A DNA stretch of 64,000 bases from assembly GCF_000829465.1 (NCBI RefSeq), contig NZ_JXAL01000014.1, forward strand, positions 62,001-126,000. Reading direction: 5' to 3'. The position numbers and the translations under genes are program-made. Each line of letters begins with the position of its first letter. Position 1 is the first letter of the stretch. Source of the stretch: Cohnella kolymensis (lineage in GTDB: Bacteria; Bacillota; Bacilli; Paenibacillales; Paenibacillaceae). The notes under the pieces are model-generated. The model did no database searches. It was not told where the DNA came from and saw only the letters and a list, made by a program, of their open reading frames with translations. This document shows, one piece after another, positions 63,367 through 64,000 of this stretch.

Positions 63367-64000
63367 ATGAGTTTCGGGGATTTGGGTTTGAACAAGGAAC
63401 TGACGGACAAGCTGTCCTCATCGGGGATCATGGAGCCGACGGACGTGCAAAAGCAGGCCGTCCCGGCGCTGCTCACCGGACAGGACGGCGTGCTGGTGTC
63501 TCCCACCGGTACAGGTAAGACACTTGCTTATCTGCTCCCGCTGCTACAGCAGATCGACGGCACCCGGCGGGAGACGCAAGCTGTCGTACTGGCACCGACG
63601 CAGGAGCTCGCCATGCAGATCATGCGGGAGGCGGAGACCTACGGCGCCCCGCTCGGGATTAAAGCTACCGCGCTGATCGGAGGGGCTTCCTTGGCTCGTC
63701 AATTGGAGCGCATGAAGAGCCATCCGGCGCTCGTGGTCGGTACCCCCGGCCGCGTACGGGAGGTCGCGTCCACGCGCAAGCTCTCGCTGCATAAGGTAAG
63801 TCATGTCGTTGTGGATGAAACGGATCGTATTTTTTCGCTCGGCGGACGGAGCGATGTGGAAAATATGCTTCGGAAGTGTTCCCCCGAACGGCAAACCGTC
63901 TTTGTTTCCGCGACGCGTTCCGATGCGATGAAGGATGCGGAGAGAAAATGGCTGAAAGATCCCTGGATTGCCGACGTTTCCGGTGATCAGGCCGGCAGCG
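63367..64000 (+). CDS. DEAD-box RNA helicase, 3' end outside window
   Basis: Open from ATG 63367 (9 bases after AAGGAG) to the window end; 211 residues visible. Motifs: Q motif GIMEPTDVQKQAVP, motif I SPTGTGKT, Ia APTQELA, Ib TPGR, motif II VVDETD (DETD instead of DEAD) and motif III SATRS. This is helicase domain 1; domain 2 lies outside. Similar to CshC/YfmL-type minor DEAD-box proteins of Firmicutes, which act in ribosome assembly. Assignment to a subfamily is tentative. Confidence 0.9.
   Translation, partial: MSFGDLGLNKELTDKLSSSGIMEPTDVQKQAVPALLTGQDGVLVSPTGTGKTLAYLLPLLQQIDGTRRETQAVVLAPTQELAMQIMREAETYGAPLGIKATALIGGASLARQLERMKSHPALVVGTPGRVREVASTRKLSLHKVSHVVVDETDRIFSLGGRSDVENMLRKCSPERQTVFVSATRSDAMKDAERKWLKDPWIADVSGDQAGS

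Noticed and set aside
1-64000. tRNA, rRNA, insertion sequences or phage genes
   Set aside because: No cloverleaf, rRNA segment, transposase, integrase or terminal inverted repeats were noticed on reading both strands.

Overview
The window is chromosomal DNA from an aerobic, spore-forming, moderately G+C Firmicute, most likely Paenibacillaceae (Paenibacillus-like). Evidence: a sporulation checkpoint gene (sda), primosome genes dnaB and dnaI, coproheme decarboxylase hemQ, a futalosine-route menaquinone gene (mqnE), the yutI/yuzB/yutJ/yutM/yumC/yumB/yuiB gene set known from Bacillus neighbourhoods, sdhCAB order, many TTG/GTG starts behind AGGAGG sites, and CUT1 sugar transport paired with YesM/YesN-type regulators. 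No phage, IS element, CRISPR array, rRNA or tRNA was seen.

Layout. 1-4.7 kb: end of an SDR gene, Fe-S and respiration genes (yutI, yuzB, yutJ, mqnE, yutM). 4.8-11.1 kb: catabolite-controlled sugar ABC importer without its own ATPase, then a two-component system. 11.1-12.5 kb: a YheC/D-like gene, and sda behind a cluster of DnaA boxes. 12.5-19.5 kb: ferredoxin-NADP reductase, a type II NADH dehydrogenase behind a Rex-like site, aspartase, hemQ, small membrane proteins and a hydrolase. 19.7-22.1 kb: dnaB-dnaI. 22.2-33.7 kb: type IV pilus locus (pilB, pilT, pilC, pilin, pilD, two inverted pseudopilin genes, a large Gly-Asn-repeat beta-helix-like protein, pilM, pilN, pilO). 33.8-37 kb: sulfate uptake with yezD. 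37-42.2 kb: ribokinase, a YqzM-like protein, uvrC, a CPBP protease. 42.3-46 kb: c-di-AMP riboswitch, two tandem KtrB-type K+ channels and one KtrA. 46.2-50.4 kb: transporter, a 51-bp tandem repeat, secreted FTP-domain protein, polysaccharide deacetylase, and a LysM-3D protein behind a second c-di-AMP riboswitch. 50.5-55 kb: LysR and sdhCAB. 55-64 kb: HxlR/DoxX/pirin, CzcD, PHP phosphatase, LysR, UMF1-type MFS, phospholipase-C-like protein, CheX, SDR, and the start of a DEAD-box helicase.

Connections. Electron flow is a theme: two NDH-2-type enzymes, menaquinone synthesis, succinate dehydrogenase, Fe-S assembly factors and a Rex-like operator that would tie NADH oxidation to redox state. c-di-AMP links K+ uptake and a cell-wall 3D protein through two riboswitches with different apparent output modes (terminator versus ribosome binding site).

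Quality caveat. At least ten ordinary genes are interrupted by apparent one-base losses, almost all repaired by lengthening a one- or two-base run by a single base. This looks more like consensus errors than decay, so interrupted genes are annotated here as whole genes with the break position noted.
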